Notes: generated by a model not told the origin, from the sequence alone. Positions 43,054-53,393 are shown, numbered from the stretch's first letter. The stretch is DNA of 64,000 bases from Sphingobacterium spiritivorum ATCC 33861 (GCF_000143765.1 NZ_GL379774.1:62001-126000); one strand, 5' to 3'. Made by a program: numbers and translations.

Positions 43054-43979
43054 GTACGAAAGTTTTAATCGTCGATGACGTACATGAAGTTCTACTGGAA
43101 AAATTACAGGATGCCGGAATTGCATATGATTACCAACCGGATATAACAAGAGCTGAGGCTGAAAAACAAATAAGTGAATACTCTGGAATTGTGATCCGTT
43201 CAAAATTTCAGGTGGATAGCGCTTTTATGGATCTTGCACCCGGACTTTCTTTTATTGCACGGTCAGGAGCTGGTATGGACAATATTGATGAAGCTTACGC
43301 TGCTTCACGCAACATTACACTGATCAATGCACCCGAAGGAAACCGCGATGCTGTAGGTGAACATATGACCGGCATGCTGCTTAGTCTTATGAACCATCTT
43401 AATCGCAGCCATCAGCAGATAAAGAACAGACAATGGCTGCGTGAAGAAAATCGCGGTTATGAACTGAAGGGAAGAACGGTAGCATTGATCGGATATGGTA
43501 ATAACGGACAGGCAATGGCAAAAAAACTATCCGGATTTGATGTCAATGTAATTGCTTACGACAAATATAAAACCGGGTTTTCAGATGAATACGCCAGAGA
43601 GGTCTCCATGGAGGAGGTTGTTAAATATGCAGATGTTCTGAGTTTTCATATTCCATTGACCAGAGAAACCAAAGGCATGGTAGACGAGGAATACTTATTC
43701 CACTTCAGAAAGCCTATTTTCTTTTTGATGGGCGCCAGAGGTGGTATTGTTGATATTCCGGCGGTATTGAGAAATCTTGACAGCGGCCGGATCATTGCCG
43801 CAGCATTTGATGTTCTACCGGTAGAGAAATTCCCTTCCCTTGGCGAACAACCCTGGTTTGCGGATCTGATGAGTCGGGAAAATGTACTGGTAAGTCCGCA
43901 TGTAGCCGGCTGGACCTTTGAGAGTTATTATAAACTATCTGCAGTCGTTGCGGAGAAGGTAGTTACATTCTTAAAATAA
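43050..43979 (+). CDS. D-isomer 2-hydroxyacid dehydrogenase (phosphoglycerate-dehydrogenase-like)
   Basis: This 309-residue NAD-dependent oxidoreductase has the NAD-binding GYGNNG motif at residues 148-153 (ALIGYGNNGQAMAKKL). The catalytic Arg/Glu/His regions appear as LMGARGGIVD and SPHVAGWTFESYYKL. It lacks the C-terminal ACT domain of long SerA, so it fits the short PGDH-like forms often found in Bacteroidota and used in serine synthesis or with other 2-hydroxyacids. The start overlaps the upstream stop (ATGA), suggesting coexpression with the monooxygenase. The exact substrate is uncertain. Confidence 0.82.
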   Translation: MSTKVLIVDDVHEVLLEKLQDAGIAYDYQPDITRAEAEKQISEYSGIVIRSKFQVDSAFMDLAPGLSFIARSGAGMDNIDEAYAASRNITLINAPEGNRDAVGEHMTGMLLSLMNHLNRSHQQIKNRQWLREENRGYELKGRTVALIGYGNNGQAMAKKLSGFDVNVIAYDKYKTGFSDEYAREVSMEEVVKYADVLSFHIPLTRETKGMVDEEYLFHFRKPIFFLMGARGGIVDIPAVLRNLDSGRIIAAAFDVLPVEKFPSLGEQPWFADLMSRENVLVSPHVAGWTFESYYKLSAVVAEKVVTFLK

Positions 43980-43982
43980 GCA

Positions 43983-44852
43983 TTAGAGCAAGTTAACCGT
44001 TAAAAATACCAGCACAAACTGTAGTATCAGGCTAAGATCCAACAGATACGCATAGTGATAATGGCCTTCCTTGCGGAAAACAAAAAACTTTAAAAAAGCA
44101 GCAATCAGTATATCCGTCAGCAACAAGCCCAGTACAATTCCGGGGTTATATCCTGTAACAGCTATCAAGGTAATGTGGATAAGAAGTAAGGTATAACATA
44201 ATCTTTTTGCCTTTTTCTCTCCCAACATGTTAGGTAATGTTTTGAGATGATAATACGAATCCTGTGCGATATCCCGGATATCGAAAGGCAGCGTACAGAT
44301 AATTAATAAAAGAAATTTTAATACGGCCAATGCTCCTAACAATCGTGTATTGATCATAATCCCCTCACTAAACAATTCAATATAGGGAAGGATGACACTG
44401 CTGCAGACCCACACGAATGCGATATGAAAAATCTTTGCCCCCGGCAATTGTCTTAATCCTACTCTGCGCCCCTGATATCGAAATACCGGAAAACCGTATA
44501 ATACACTCAGCAGACCAATAACACCCAAAAATAAAAAGGAATTAAAGTGTATCTGAAAAAGGCAGTACAGCAATATTCCCGCTGCTATAATGGTATTGAG
44601 CCATAATACCCATTCATTTCCAAACACCCATCTTGTACGTGCAAATCTGGATTCTTGCGGATTTTCAGGTCTCGACCATAACAAACTAAAATTGTAAAGC
44701 ATTAAGGTGGCTGCCCCCTCTACCAGAATAATAGCATAGTTCATCGGCTGACTGAAGACATAATACGTCAGCGCACACTGTGCCATCGCTGCCAATGCAA
44801 TAAGCAGATTGGTGTAGATAGATATATAAAACAGCTGTCTGATAAATTTCAT
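43983..44852 (-). CDS. UbiA-like polytopic membrane protein
   Basis: From the ATG at 44852 (MKFIRQLFYISIY) the protein has 289 residues and about nine membrane helices; an upstream ATG at 44918 would add a 22-residue non-hydrophobic leader. The segment FDIRDIAQDSYYHLKTLPNMLG resembles the second aspartate-rich motif of UbiA prenyltransferases, followed by KTLP and a GEKKAKRL helix start. The first motif (NDxxDxxxD) is replaced by YNFSLLWSRPEN, so normal prenyl transfer is doubtful. It converges on the dehydrogenase gene, with a three-base gap. No specific substrate is proposed. Confidence 0.6.
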   Translation of the reverse strand: MKFIRQLFYISIYTNLLIALAAMAQCALTYYVFSQPMNYAIILVEGAATLMLYNFSLLWSRPENPQESRFARTRWVFGNEWVLWLNTIIAAGILLYCLFQIHFNSFLFLGVIGLLSVLYGFPVFRYQGRRVGLRQLPGAKIFHIAFVWVCSSVILPYIELFSEGIMINTRLLGALAVLKFLLLIICTLPFDIRDIAQDSYYHLKTLPNMLGEKKAKRLCYTLLLIHITLIAVTGYNPGIVLGLLLTDILIAAFLKFFVFRKEGHYHYAYLLDLSLILQFVLVFLTVNLL

Positions 44853-45054
44853 AAGGCTCTGCCTGTTTCTTAATGAACCTATAACAATCGTGTTATAAGG
44901 ACACATAAATTTCGGCATAAGGGTTTTAAAAATTGATATTTCGTTGCAAAAAAAGTAAATTAGTGCTTCATTTATCCAAAATGGACAATTTGAATAAATA
45001 TTTGTCTGATTCCGATAAGTGACAAATATAATTAAGTATAAACCAAAAAATAAT

Positions 45055-46971
45055 ATGAGTCTACAAATTAAATCATTTGAAGAATATCAGGATGTCTACA
45101 AACAAAGTGTAGAAAATCCGGAAGATTTCTGGGCGGGGGTTGCCGAAAATTTCTTCTGGAAACGTAAATGGACAAATGTACTGGACTGGAATTTTAAGGA
45201 GCCAAAGATTAAGTGGTTTGAGGGAGGAAAGGTAAATATCACAGAAAACTGTCTGGACCGTCATATTTACAACCTGGGAGACAAACCTGCTATTATCTGG
45301 GAACCAAATGATCCGAATGAAGCACACCGAATCCTTTCATACAAACAATTGCTTGCTAAAGTAGAGCAATTTGCGAATGTCCTTAAGAATAACAATGTCA
45401 GCAAAGGCGACCGTGTTTGTATCTATCTGCCTATGGTTCCTGAGCTGGTGATTGCTGTATTAGCCTGTGCCCGTATAGGTGCCATTCACTCTGTTGTATT
45501 TGGAGGATTTTCTGCTCAGTCTATTGCAGATCGTATTACGGATGCACAGTGTAAACTGGTCGTTACCTCTGATGGCAGTTTCCGTGGAAATAAAACCATC
45601 GAACTGAAAAGTATTGTGGATGACGCATTGATGCAGTGCAAGTCTGTAGAAAAAGTAATCGTACTGACCAGAACCCGCACACCGGTATCTATGATCAAAG
45701 GGCGCGACGTATGGTGGGAAGATGAAATAAAAAAAGTAGAAACACAGGGAAATCCTGCTTGCCCCGCTGAAGAAATGGATGCAGAGGATACCTTATTTAT
45801 CTTATATACCTCCGGATCTACAGGGAAGCCTAAAGGTGTCGTCCATACGACAGGTGGCTATATGGTATATGCAGGATATACTTTTGCGAATACGTTCCAG
45901 TACCAACCGGGAGAAGTATATTTCTGTACAGCAGATATCGGTTGGATCACAGGGCATACTTACATCGTCTACGGACCATTATCTCAGGGAGCTACTTCCC
46001 TGATGTTCGAAGGTGTGCCTACATACCCGGATGCCGGCAGATACTGGGATATTGTGGACAAATTCAAAGTAAACATCTTATACACTGCTCCGACAGCAAT
46101 CCGTTCGCTGATGGCATTCGGAGATCAGTTTGTTGACAATAAAGACCTTTCTTCTATTAAAAAACTGGGATCAGTAGGTGAGCCGATCAATGAAGAGGCC
46201 TGGCACTGGTTTCACGATAAAATCGGAAAAGGGAAAGCTCCTATCGCAGATACATGGTGGCAAACGGAGAACGGGGGACACCTTATTGCTCCTATTGCCG
46301 GCATCTCTCCTGCAATACCGGGGTATGCCATGTTGCCCTTACCGGGCGTACAGCCGGTGCTGGTAGACGAAAACGGAAATGAGATAGAAGGAAATGATGT
46401 TTCCGGAAATCTGTGTATCAAATTTCCTTGGCCGGGTATGCTTCGTACAACGTGGGGTGACCATGAAAGATGTCGCCAAACGTATTTCTCTACTTACGAA
46501 AACATGTATTTCACGGGAGACGGATGTTACCGTAGTCCTGAAGGATATTACAAAATCACGGGTCGTGTCGATGATGTATTGAATGTGTCTGGACACCGCA
46601 TCGGTACAGCAGAAGTAGAGAACGCCATCAATATGCACTCTGATGTAGTGGAGTCAGCGATTGTGGGATACCCGCATCCGGTAAAAGGACAGGGCATTTA
46701 TGCATTCGTTATCGCAAATCATCATATTGACGAGAACAGTACCCGTCAGGATATTCTGCAAACCATTACACGTATCATCGGAGCAATTGCCAAACCGGAT
46801 ATTATTCAGTTTGTACCTGAACTTCCGAAAACAAGATCAGGAAAGATTATGAGACGTATCCTTCGCAAAATAGCAGAAGGTGAAGTATCCAATCTCGGAG
46901 ATATCTCTACATTACAGGATCCCGGTATTGTCCAGACAATTGTAGAGGGAGCTGAAAAACTTAAGAAATAG
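45055..46971 (+). CDS. acs: Acetyl-CoA synthetase
   Basis: This 638-residue enzyme activates acetate to acetyl-AMP and then acetyl-CoA. Adenylate-forming motifs are FILYTSGSTGKPKGVVHTTGG (P-loop), WWQTENGGHLIAP, YFTGDGCYRSPEGYYKITGRVDDVLNVSGHRIGTAEVE, and the C-terminal LPKTRSGKIMRR, where the catalytic Lys is the usual site of regulatory acetylation. The ATG at 45055 (MSLQIKSFEEYQ) is used; a GTG at 45019 is in frame but gives a non-homologous leader. Length is usual for Acs. A clear terminator follows at 46982-47012. Confidence 0.93.
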   Translation: MSLQIKSFEEYQDVYKQSVENPEDFWAGVAENFFWKRKWTNVLDWNFKEPKIKWFEGGKVNITENCLDRHIYNLGDKPAIIWEPNDPNEAHRILSYKQLLAKVEQFANVLKNNNVSKGDRVCIYLPMVPELVIAVLACARIGAIHSVVFGGFSAQSIADRITDAQCKLVVTSDGSFRGNKTIELKSIVDDALMQCKSVEKVIVLTRTRTPVSMIKGRDVWWEDEIKKVETQGNPACPAEEMDAEDTLFILYTSGSTGKPKGVVHTTGGYMVYAGYTFANTFQYQPGEVYFCTADIGWITGHTYIVYGPLSQGATSLMFEGVPTYPDAGRYWDIVDKFKVNILYTAPTAIRSLMAFGDQFVDNKDLSSIKKLGSVGEPINEEAWHWFHDKIGKGKAPIADTWWQTENGGHLIAPIAGISPAIPGYAMLPLPGVQPVLVDENGNEIEGNDVSGNLCIKFPWPGMLRTTWGDHERCRQTYFSTYENMYFTGDGCYRSPEGYYKITGRVDDVLNVSGHRIGTAEVENAINMHSDVVESAIVGYPHPVKGQGIYAFVIANHHIDENSTRQDILQTITRIIGAIAKPDIIQFVPELPKTRSGKIMRRILRKIAEGEVSNLGDISTLQDPGIVQTIVEGAEKLKK

Positions 46972-46981
46972 TACAAAAATT

Positions 46982-47012
46982 AGCGAGACAACAAATATTG
47001 TCTCGCTTTTTT
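46982..47012 (+). terminator. Rho-independent terminator after acs
   Basis: AGCGAGACAA pairs with TTGTCTCGCT around CAAATA, followed by a run of T. Confidence 0.92.
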
Positions 47013-47094
47013 GTAAAAAACCCAATAAAAGCCTGATTTTTCGACAAAAATTTAGTATTTTGTTTCCCTAGTAATACTTTAAAACAAAGACTAA

Positions 47095-49404
47095 ATGCTA
47101 TTTGCCGTTCTATCAGGACTAATAACATCGAGCCTTATTGTTCCGTTTGGGAGATTTCTGAAATCCAAATGGGGTTTTATTCTCGCTTTTTTGCCTTGCA
47201 TCTTATTTCTATATTTCCTCCAATATACAGCAGCAATAGTTGACGGAAATATTATTCATCAGCACATTTCATGGGTACCTTCCCTTGGAGTTGACTTTCA
47301 GTTTCGGCTGGATGGGTTATCCCTGCTGTTTACATTTCTGATTACAGGGATCGGTACAGCCATTTTTCTGTATGCCCGCTCCTACCTTAAAGGCTACCCC
47401 AATTTTGACAGGTTTTTCGGCTTTCTCTGTCTCTTCATGGCTGCCATGTTGGGTGTGGTACTCTCTGACAATATTTTCCTGTTATTTATCTTTTGGGAAC
47501 TAACGAGTATCAGCTCTTTTTTTCTGATCGGCTTCAATAATGAGCAGAGTGATTCCCGGAAAAGTGCGCTGACGGCACTCAGCATTACCGGACTGGGCGG
47601 ATTGTTTCTACTGGCCGGACTGACCTTACTTGGAAATATTGCAGACACTTATACTATTTCTGAATTAGTCGATAAGAGATCTCTACTTATAGAGCATCCC
47701 TTATACCCCCTTATACTGGGTCTTATATTTATTGGTGCTTTTACCAAATCGGCGCAATTCCCTTTTCATTTTTGGCTACCCGGAGCCATGAAGGCTCCAA
47801 CTCCGGTTTCCGCTTATCTACACTCTGCAACTATGGTAAAAGCCGGTATTTATTTGCTGGCACGCTTCTTCCCTATTCTGGGTGGTACGGAGTACTGGAC
47901 TTATCCCCTTCTTATAGTCGGTGGAATTACCATGCTGTACGGTGCGATACATTCGCTCTTCAGAGTCGATATGAAAGGTGTACTGGCCTATTCCACCATC
48001 TCAGCCTTAGGCATATTGACTTTTCTGTTGGGTATGGGTACAAAAGAAGCCATTATAGCTGCTGCAGTGTTTCTGCTGGTACATGCTTTGTACAAAGCGA
48101 CGTTATTCCTCATTACAGGTATTATCGACCACGAAACCGGCACACGTGATCTCAGTAAGTTACAGGGATTAAGAAAGGTATTACTGCCGGTAGCCGTTGC
48201 AGGGCTGTTAGCTTCTCTCTCCAGTGCCGGAATGCCACTTACCCTAGGTTTTATCGGCAAAGATCTTATTTATGATGCTACGTTGAAATTCGATACCCAA
48301 TTAGCTCTTTTTGTAACGATAGCTGCTGTAGTCACGAATATTGGCTTAGTTGCAGCCGGATTTATGGCGGGAATCAAACCTTTTGCAGGAAAACTTCCGG
48401 ATCAATTTAAAGATCTGCATTTACCTTACAAATCGATGTGGATACCTCCGCTGATATTAGCCGTTTTAGGGTTACTGTTGGGTATCTATCCAAAATGGAT
48501 CGGAGATATACTTACACAACAGACTGCATCCAGTATATTCGGAAATAATGTGGAAGTTCATCTGAAACTATGGCACGGCTTTAATACTGTTCTTATTCTG
48601 AGTCTGTTGACTTTAGCGTTGGGTACGATTCTCTACCTGATCAACAAACCCAGCAGCAGTAAGTTATTAAAAGTTGAAAAACTAAATGTACTGGCACCAC
48701 AGACTCTATTCACCCGTTTTGGAAACGGTTTTGTGGCCTTTTCAAATCGCTATACGCAGACGCTGCATAATGGATTTTTGCGTTCCTATCATCTAAAGAT
48801 CATTTTGTTTGCGGAGGCTTTACTCGCTTATAAACTGTATCTGAGCGGACCGATTTATATAGACTACAGCAAGTTGTCTGCTATAAGTATATACGAAGTC
48901 TCGATCGTACTTATCCTGATCGGCGCCCTTTACCTTGTAGTAAGTACTTCATCCCGCTTAACAGCTGTTGTGTCTATGAGTGTTATCGGATATTGTATCT
49001 GTCTTCTGTTTGTGATCTATAGTGCTCCGGATCTCGCAATGACCCAATTTACGATCGATACGTTATCTACCGTATTGTTTGTTCTGGTTCTCTATAAGCT
49101 ACCCGTATTTATGAATTATATGGGGTCAAAAGTTCTTATCCGTGATGCGATAGTAGCCCTTTCTTTTGGCGCACTACTTTCTATGATTGCGCTCAAGGTA
49201 CTCCAGGAACCGGTAGATACTGTCGTAAGTGATTTTTATGGGGCAAATGCCTATCTGATGGCAAAGGGAAAAAACGTGGTGAATGTGATTCTTGTCGACT
49301 ACAGGGGTATTGATACTATGTTTGAAACAATAGTATTGGCTATTGCGGCTCTTGGTGTATACAGTTTATTGAAATTAAGGTTAAAATCTTCAGAAAAAGA
49401 ATAG
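47095..49404 (+). CDS. mrpA: Mrp antiporter subunit A
   Basis: MrpA is the largest subunit of the multi-subunit Na+/H+ antiporter and is related to complex I NuoL. The 769-residue polytopic protein has the proton-channel core, with [23 protein letters not shown] near residue 125, [37 protein letters not shown], and [26 protein letters not shown]. The C-terminal extension ([43 protein letters not shown]) is the MrpA-specific part. It is the first gene of a seven-gene operon. Expected role: sodium efflux and alkaline pH tolerance driven by proton entry. Confidence 0.92.
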   Translation: MLFAVLSGLITSSLIVPFGRFLKSKWGFILAFLPCILFLYFLQYTAAIVDGNIIHQHISWVPSLGVDFQFRLDGLSLLFTFLITGIGTAIFLYARSYLKGYPNFDRFFGFLCLFMAAMLGVVLSDNIFLLFIFWELTSISSFFLIGFNNEQSDSRKSALTALSITGLGGLFLLAGLTLLGNIADTYTISELVDKRSLLIEHPLYPLILGLIFIGAFTKSAQFPFHFWLPGAMKAPTPVSAYLHSATMVKAGIYLLARFFPILGGTEYWTYPLLIVGGITMLYGAIHSLFRVDMKGVLAYSTISALGILTFLLGMGTKEAIIAAAVFLLVHALYKATLFLITGIIDHETGTRDLSKLQGLRKVLLPVAVAGLLASLSSAGMPLTLGFIGKDLIYDATLKFDTQLALFVTIAAVVTNIGLVAAGFMAGIKPFAGKLPDQFKDLHLPYKSMWIPPLILAVLGLLLGIYPKWIGDILTQQTASSIFGNNVEVHLKLWHGFNTVLILSLLTLALGTILYLINKPSSSKLLKVEKLNVLAPQTLFTRFGNGFVAFSNRYTQTLHNGFLRSYHLKIILFAEALLAYKLYLSGPIYIDYSKLSAISIYEVSIVLILIGALYLVVSTSSRLTAVVSMSVIGYCICLLFVIYSAPDLAMTQFTIDTLSTVLFVLVLYKLPVFMNYMGSKVLIRDAIVALSFGALLSMIALKVLQEPVDTVVSDFYGANAYLMAKGKNVVNVILVDYRGIDTMFETIVLAIAALGVYSLLKLRLKSSEKE

Positions 49405-49406
49405 AT

Positions 49407-49820
49407 ATGAAAAGTATAATTTTACAGACAGCATCCAAATACCTGCTTCCTATCTTATTGTTGTTTTCTGTTTTTCTTTTATTGAGAGGTCATTATTTTC
49501 CCGGAGGAGGCTTTGTTGGCGGTCTGGTGGCCTCGATAGCTTTTGTCCTGCATAGCTTTGCTTACGGAACAGAACAAACTATGAAGATACTTCGTTACAA
49601 GCCACTTTCTCTGATTCCAATCGGCCTGGGAATCTCCAGTCTAAGTATGGTAGCGCCTCTGCTCTTTGGAAAACCTCCTATGACGGGGCTTTGGATTGAG
49701 CAGAAGATTCCCGTTATCGGAATGATCGGCTCGGCTCTATTTTTTGACATTGGAGTCTATCTGGTCGTCATTGGTGTAGTATTGACTATTTTGTTTACCA
49801 TAGCTTTAAATACAGATTGA
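49407..49820 (+). CDS. mrpB: Mrp antiporter subunit B
   Basis: This 137-residue membrane protein has four helices and the MrpB signature [38 protein letters not shown], where the GHxxPGGGF loop is conserved. It starts two bases after mrpA. MrpB packs with MrpA and C in the antiporter and has its own helices without a separate catalytic site. A following [16 protein letters not shown] stretch is also typical. Confidence 0.9.
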   Translation: MKSIILQTASKYLLPILLLFSVFLLLRGHYFPGGGFVGGLVASIAFVLHSFAYGTEQTMKILRYKPLSLIPIGLGISSLSMVAPLLFGKPPMTGLWIEQKIPVIGMIGSALFFDIGVYLVVIGVVLTILFTIALNTD

Positions 49821-49821
49821 T

Positions 49822-50178
49822 ATGGAACTGATACTTGTTGTACTGATCGGCCTGCTGTACGCAGCAGGAGTATATATGATCCTGAGAAGAAGCATGGTCA
49901 AATTATTATTAGGAATTATGCTGTTAGGCAATGGTACTAATATTCTGATCTTTCTATTGGGAAACATCACGAAAGGAAAGCCTCCGGTGATTGATCCGGA
50001 TCTGAGTATATTCAATGATATCTATGCAGACCCTATACCTCAGGCTTTGATCCTGACAGCTATCGTTATCAGTTTTGGTCTTACAGCCTTTGCCATTGTA
50101 TTGCTCAAACGAGTATACGCCCTGATAAACAGTGATGATTTAGATGATTTAAATACGCCAGAAGAAGACGATATATGA
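49822..50178 (+). CDS. mrpC: Mrp antiporter subunit C (NuoK-like)
   Basis: This 118-residue protein with three helices is homologous to NuoK of complex I. The segment YMILRRSMVKLLLGIMLLGNGTNILIFLLG matches the family, including the helix-2 arrangement around GNGTN, and the third helix ends DPIPQALILTAIVISFGLTAFAI. The start is one base after mrpB and the stop overlaps mrpD (ATGA). Confidence 0.9.
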   Translation: MELILVVLIGLLYAAGVYMILRRSMVKLLLGIMLLGNGTNILIFLLGNITKGKPPVIDPDLSIFNDIYADPIPQALILTAIVISFGLTAFAIVLLKRVYALINSDDLDDLNTPEEDDI

Positions 50179-51677
50179 TTGACAATTACATACTAGCACC
50201 TGTTTTTATTCATTTGTTTACCGCCATAGTGCAGCTTATATTCTGGCGAAAGACAGTGACACAGCGTGTATTGAGTATTTTGGGCAGTACCCTGGGACTG
50301 TCTGCTGCTATCAAGCTCTTCGCAAGAGTCTATGATGGTCCTATCTTAACGATGAGCGCCGGAAACTGGGATGCACCCTTCGGAATAGTGTTTGTAGCAG
50401 ATACGCTGAGTACGACATTAGTACTTCTGACCTCTATAGCCAGCCTGGCAGTATCCATATTCTCTGCGACTGGTATCAGTCGCCAACGTATACGCTATGG
50501 TTATTTTCCTATCTTTCATTTTCTGATACTGGGCCTTAACGGAGCTTTTCTGACAGGAGATATCTTCAACTTATATGTTTATTTTGAAGTGATTATTATC
50601 TCTTCTTTTGTGTTGATGACTTTGGGCGGGCGAAAGGCTCAGCTGGAAGGTGCCGTAAAGTATATGGCAATGAATATTCTGGCTTCAACTTTTTTCCTGA
50701 CAGGGATTGGCATTTTATATGGCATCACGGGCTCTCTGAATATGGCAGACCTGGCGCTAAAAATCCCGAATGTTAAAGATCAGACGCTTGTAGGTATTAC
50801 ATCTTCATTTTTCATTATTGGATTCGGGATCAAATCGGCCGTATTTCCTTTGTATTTCTGGCTTCCTTCCTCCTACCATACTCCTCCGTCAGCTGTTGCA
50901 GCAACATTTGGCGGATTATTGACTAAAGTCGGTATCTATGCCATGTTCCGCATTTACAGTCTGATATTTATACCCAGTCCGTTTATGAAGAATCTGCTTC
51001 TTACATTGGCGATTCTGACTATCGTAACGGGCGCTTTAGGGGCGATGACAAAAACCAATATCCGAAGATTATTTTCATACCTGATTGTGTGTCATATCGG
51101 ATTTATGGTGGGAGGACTGGCGATGTTCAGCAAACTCGCTCTGATGGGGGCTGTATTCTATCTGATCCATGATATTATGGTCAAGACTAATCTGTTTCTG
51201 ATTGCGGGACTGATAAGGCAATTAAGGGGATCGATGGATATGAAAAAGATCGGTGGTCTGTATGCAGAATATCCAAAGATATCCTTGCTGATCGGCATTG
51301 TACTTTTCTCTCTGGTTGGTATTCCTCCCCTTTCTGGTTTCTGGCCTAAAATTTATCTTATTCAGGATGCTTTCCGTCTGCAAAACTATGCTTTTATTGC
51401 CGCCATCATTTTAGGGAGCTTTATTACGCTGTACGTCATTGCTAAGATGTGGTCCGAGGTTTTCTGGAAGAAGCCGGATAATGAAGCGGAGGTGGAGGAT
51501 AAATTTGAACCTTTACCTTTATACAAAAAGATATTGCTGGTCGCTCCGATAGCGATTCTGGCAGGAGTATCTTTATACATTGGCCTCAATGCTGAAGATA
51601 TTATAAAGGTTTCGGATAAGATTGCTACTGAAATGTTAGATACGCGTCCGTACATACAGGCTGTACTGGGCAAATAA
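50175..51677 (+). CDS. mrpD: Mrp antiporter subunit D (NuoM/N-like)
   Basis: MrpD is the second large proton-channel-like subunit. The 500-residue polytopic protein has FNLYVYFEVIIISSFVLMTLGG, IGFGIKSAVFPLYFWLPSSYHTPPSAVAATFGGLLTKVGIYAMFR, and LIHDIMVKTNLFLIAGLI, where Glu and Lys residues in these helices are the conserved proton-path residues. The C-terminal tail is soluble. It overlaps mrpC by four bases and precedes mrpE by 12 bases. Confidence 0.92.
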   Translation: MIDNYILAPVFIHLFTAIVQLIFWRKTVTQRVLSILGSTLGLSAAIKLFARVYDGPILTMSAGNWDAPFGIVFVADTLSTTLVLLTSIASLAVSIFSATGISRQRIRYGYFPIFHFLILGLNGAFLTGDIFNLYVYFEVIIISSFVLMTLGGRKAQLEGAVKYMAMNILASTFFLTGIGILYGITGSLNMADLALKIPNVKDQTLVGITSSFFIIGFGIKSAVFPLYFWLPSSYHTPPSAVAATFGGLLTKVGIYAMFRIYSLIFIPSPFMKNLLLTLAILTIVTGALGAMTKTNIRRLFSYLIVCHIGFMVGGLAMFSKLALMGAVFYLIHDIMVKTNLFLIAGLIRQLRGSMDMKKIGGLYAEYPKISLLIGIVLFSLVGIPPLSGFWPKIYLIQDAFRLQNYAFIAAIILGSFITLYVIAKMWSEVFWKKPDNEAEVEDKFEPLPLYKKILLVAPIAILAGVSLYIGLNAEDIIKVSDKIATEMLDTRPYIQAVLGK

Positions 51678-51689
51678 AAGATAATTGAT

Positions 51690-52166
51690 ATGATAAAACA
51701 ATTTTTAATGAACCTGCTGCTTTGCTTTATATGGATAGCACTGACAGGTTCGATGTATTATTTAAATTTTCTTTTTGGTTTTCTGCTGGGATTCTTTATC
51801 CTGTGGATCATGAATATCAATGAAACGGATCAAAGATACTTCTACCGTGTACCCAAAACGGCAGGCTTTGTCCTGTACTTTCTGTATGAGATGATTGTCG
51901 CCAATATTCAGGTTGCTTATGATGTAATTACCCCTAAATATTTTTTTAAACCGGGTATAATCCGATATCCGCTAAATGCGAGAACAGATTTTGAGATAAA
52001 CTTGCTGGCTACGATTATTTCTCTTACACCGGGAACACTGATTCTGGATATAAGCAACGATAAATCGGCCTTATATATTCATGTGATGTACCTCAAGGAT
52101 AAAGATAAATTTATCGCTCAGCTTAAGAATGGATTTGAAAGACGACTATTAGAGATTATCAGATGA
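51690..52166 (+). CDS. mrpE: Mrp antiporter subunit E
   Basis: This 158-residue protein has two or three N-terminal helices and a soluble C-terminal part. The family pattern is visible: LNFLFGFLLGFFILWIMN, YEMIVANIQVAYDVITPK, then IRYPLNARTDFEINLLATIISLTPGTLILDISNDKSALYIHVMYL. The TPGTL motif is typical. Its stop overlaps mrpF by four bases. Confidence 0.9.
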   Translation: MIKQFLMNLLLCFIWIALTGSMYYLNFLFGFLLGFFILWIMNINETDQRYFYRVPKTAGFVLYFLYEMIVANIQVAYDVITPKYFFKPGIIRYPLNARTDFEINLLATIISLTPGTLILDISNDKSALYIHVMYLKDKDKFIAQLKNGFERRLLEIIR

Positions 52167-52438
52167 TGCTAAATACTTATTTTGATTATGTAATCCTCCC
52201 GATTTTAACTATTTCGGTCATCTTAACGTTTATTCGTTTGTTTAAGGGGCCTGATGTAGTAGATAGGGTCATTGCCTTAGATTTGATTATCACCATTGGT
52301 ATCGGGATTATTACGGTTTACAGTATACGTACACAACAGGAGGTGCTGTTGGATGTCGCTATTATACTTGCTCTGATTGCCTTTTTGGGCACAGTAGCAT
52401 TTTCATATTACCTTGAAAAAAAAGATCATCATGACTGA
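52163..52438 (+). CDS. mrpF: Mrp antiporter subunit F
   Basis: This 91-residue protein has three helices. The first loop contains RLFKGPDVVDRVIALDLI, the recognised MrpF signature, with the Asp-rich GPDVVDRVIALD element, and the third helix is EVLLDVAIILALIAFLGTVAFS. It overlaps mrpE at the start and mrpG at the end (eight bases). Confidence 0.92.
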   Translation: MMLNTYFDYVILPILTISVILTFIRLFKGPDVVDRVIALDLIITIGIGIITVYSIRTQQEVLLDVAIILALIAFLGTVAFSYYLEKKDHHD

Positions 52439-52796
52439 TATATTTTTAGCCATATTCAGCACTATTGGTGCATTAGCTATTTTATTTGCTTCTATCGGCA
52501 TCCTGCGTATGCCGGATTTCTATTTACGTCTCTCCGTTACCGTAAAAGCGGCCACATTGGGGGTCGGATTTTTCCTGCTATGTGCAGCGATTATCTTTCC
52601 GGATGTATCGGTGACAACCAAGGCTATCGCTATTACCTTCTTCCTGATATTAACAGCTCCTGTGGCTGCACATATGATAGGCAGAGCAGCCTACATTACC
52701 GGGGCAAAGCTATGGAAAGGTACAATTATAGATGACCTTGAAGGAAAATATGATGAGGAAACCCATCAGTTGAAAGGTGAAGAGGAGGAAAATTAG
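52431..52796 (+). CDS. mrpG: Mrp antiporter subunit G
   Basis: This 121-residue protein starts at the ATG at 52431 inside the mrpF end (MTDIFLAIFSTIGALAILFASIG). It has three helices, the conserved GILRMPDFYLRLSVTVKAATLGVG segment and a C-terminal charged tail (KYDEETHQLKGEEEEN). An in-frame earlier codon at 52413 would add MKKKII and is less likely. It completes a standard order A-B-C-D-E-F-G. Confidence 0.9.
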   Translation: MTDIFLAIFSTIGALAILFASIGILRMPDFYLRLSVTVKAATLGVGFFLLCAAIIFPDVSVTTKAIAITFFLILTAPVAAHMIGRAAYITGAKLWKGTIIDDLEGKYDEETHQLKGEEEEN

Positions 52797-52926
52797 AATT
52801 TGTCTTTTCTGTCATTTTAACACTTCGTATTAAGGACGAAATTCCAGTATGTGATGATGTTAATTGATCAATTCTGTAGTTTATTTATTTCTTATTCCCA
52901 ATTGAGTAAGATTGCTTTTTATGTAT

Positions 52927-53253
52927 TCAGATCATAAAATAATCTCCGAAAAATATAAGAGCTATACTGAAAATATTATACAGCACATTAAAATACCAGC
53001 GGTAATAATATTGTCTTTTAAATAGGATATAGTACCCCGAGATTCCCAAAAGAACAAAACATGCCAGAATAGCAGGAATTCTGACGAGCTGATCCGCTAT
53101 GCTATGCAATACAATGATCCATTCCGGCAAATATAAAAGTGATCCGTAAACGAAGACTGTACTTGCAAAAAAGATTAGTATGGCTACAGAAACCCAAAAC
53201 ACTACTTTCGATTTCCGGATTTCTCTTTCTTTCAGATATGTCTGATTTTCCAT
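52927..53253 (-). CDS. Small polytopic membrane protein of unknown function
   Basis: The 108-residue product starts at the ATG at 53253 (MENQTYLKEREIRKSK), which gives a short cytoplasmic leader before three predicted helices: VVFWVSVAILIFFASTVFVYGSLLYL, IPAILACFVLLGISGYYILF and WYFNVLYNIFSIALIFFGDYF. An upstream frame to 53346 crosses the operon terminator and is not likely. No family was recognised. It lies beyond the terminator of the uptake operon, so it is probably transcribed on its own. Confidence 0.6.
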   Translation of the reverse strand: MENQTYLKEREIRKSKVVFWVSVAILIFFASTVFVYGSLLYLPEWIIVLHSIADQLVRIPAILACFVLLGISGYYILFKRQYYYRWYFNVLYNIFSIALIFFGDYFMI

Positions 53254-53299
53254 AATTATCAGTAATTGGTAAGTATTACAATGTAATGAATATTTATTA

Positions 53300-53330
53300 A
53301 AAAAGCCCTCCCGGATAAATCCGGGAAGGC
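53300..53330 (-). terminator. Rho-independent terminator of the SusCD operon
   Basis: Read on the minus strand, GCCTTCCCGG pairs with CCGGGAGGGC (one mismatch) around ATTTAT, followed by six T. It lies just after the last gene of the operon. Confidence 0.85.
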
Positions 53331-53393
53331 CATTATTAATAAACATATAAAACTCTCCTGCCGACTCAAAACAACAGGAAAGCTTTATTCTAA

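Noticed and set aside
52862..52873. Palindrome AATTGATCAATT after mrpG
   Set aside because: It is short and AT-rich; palindromes of this size are expected by chance in this composition.
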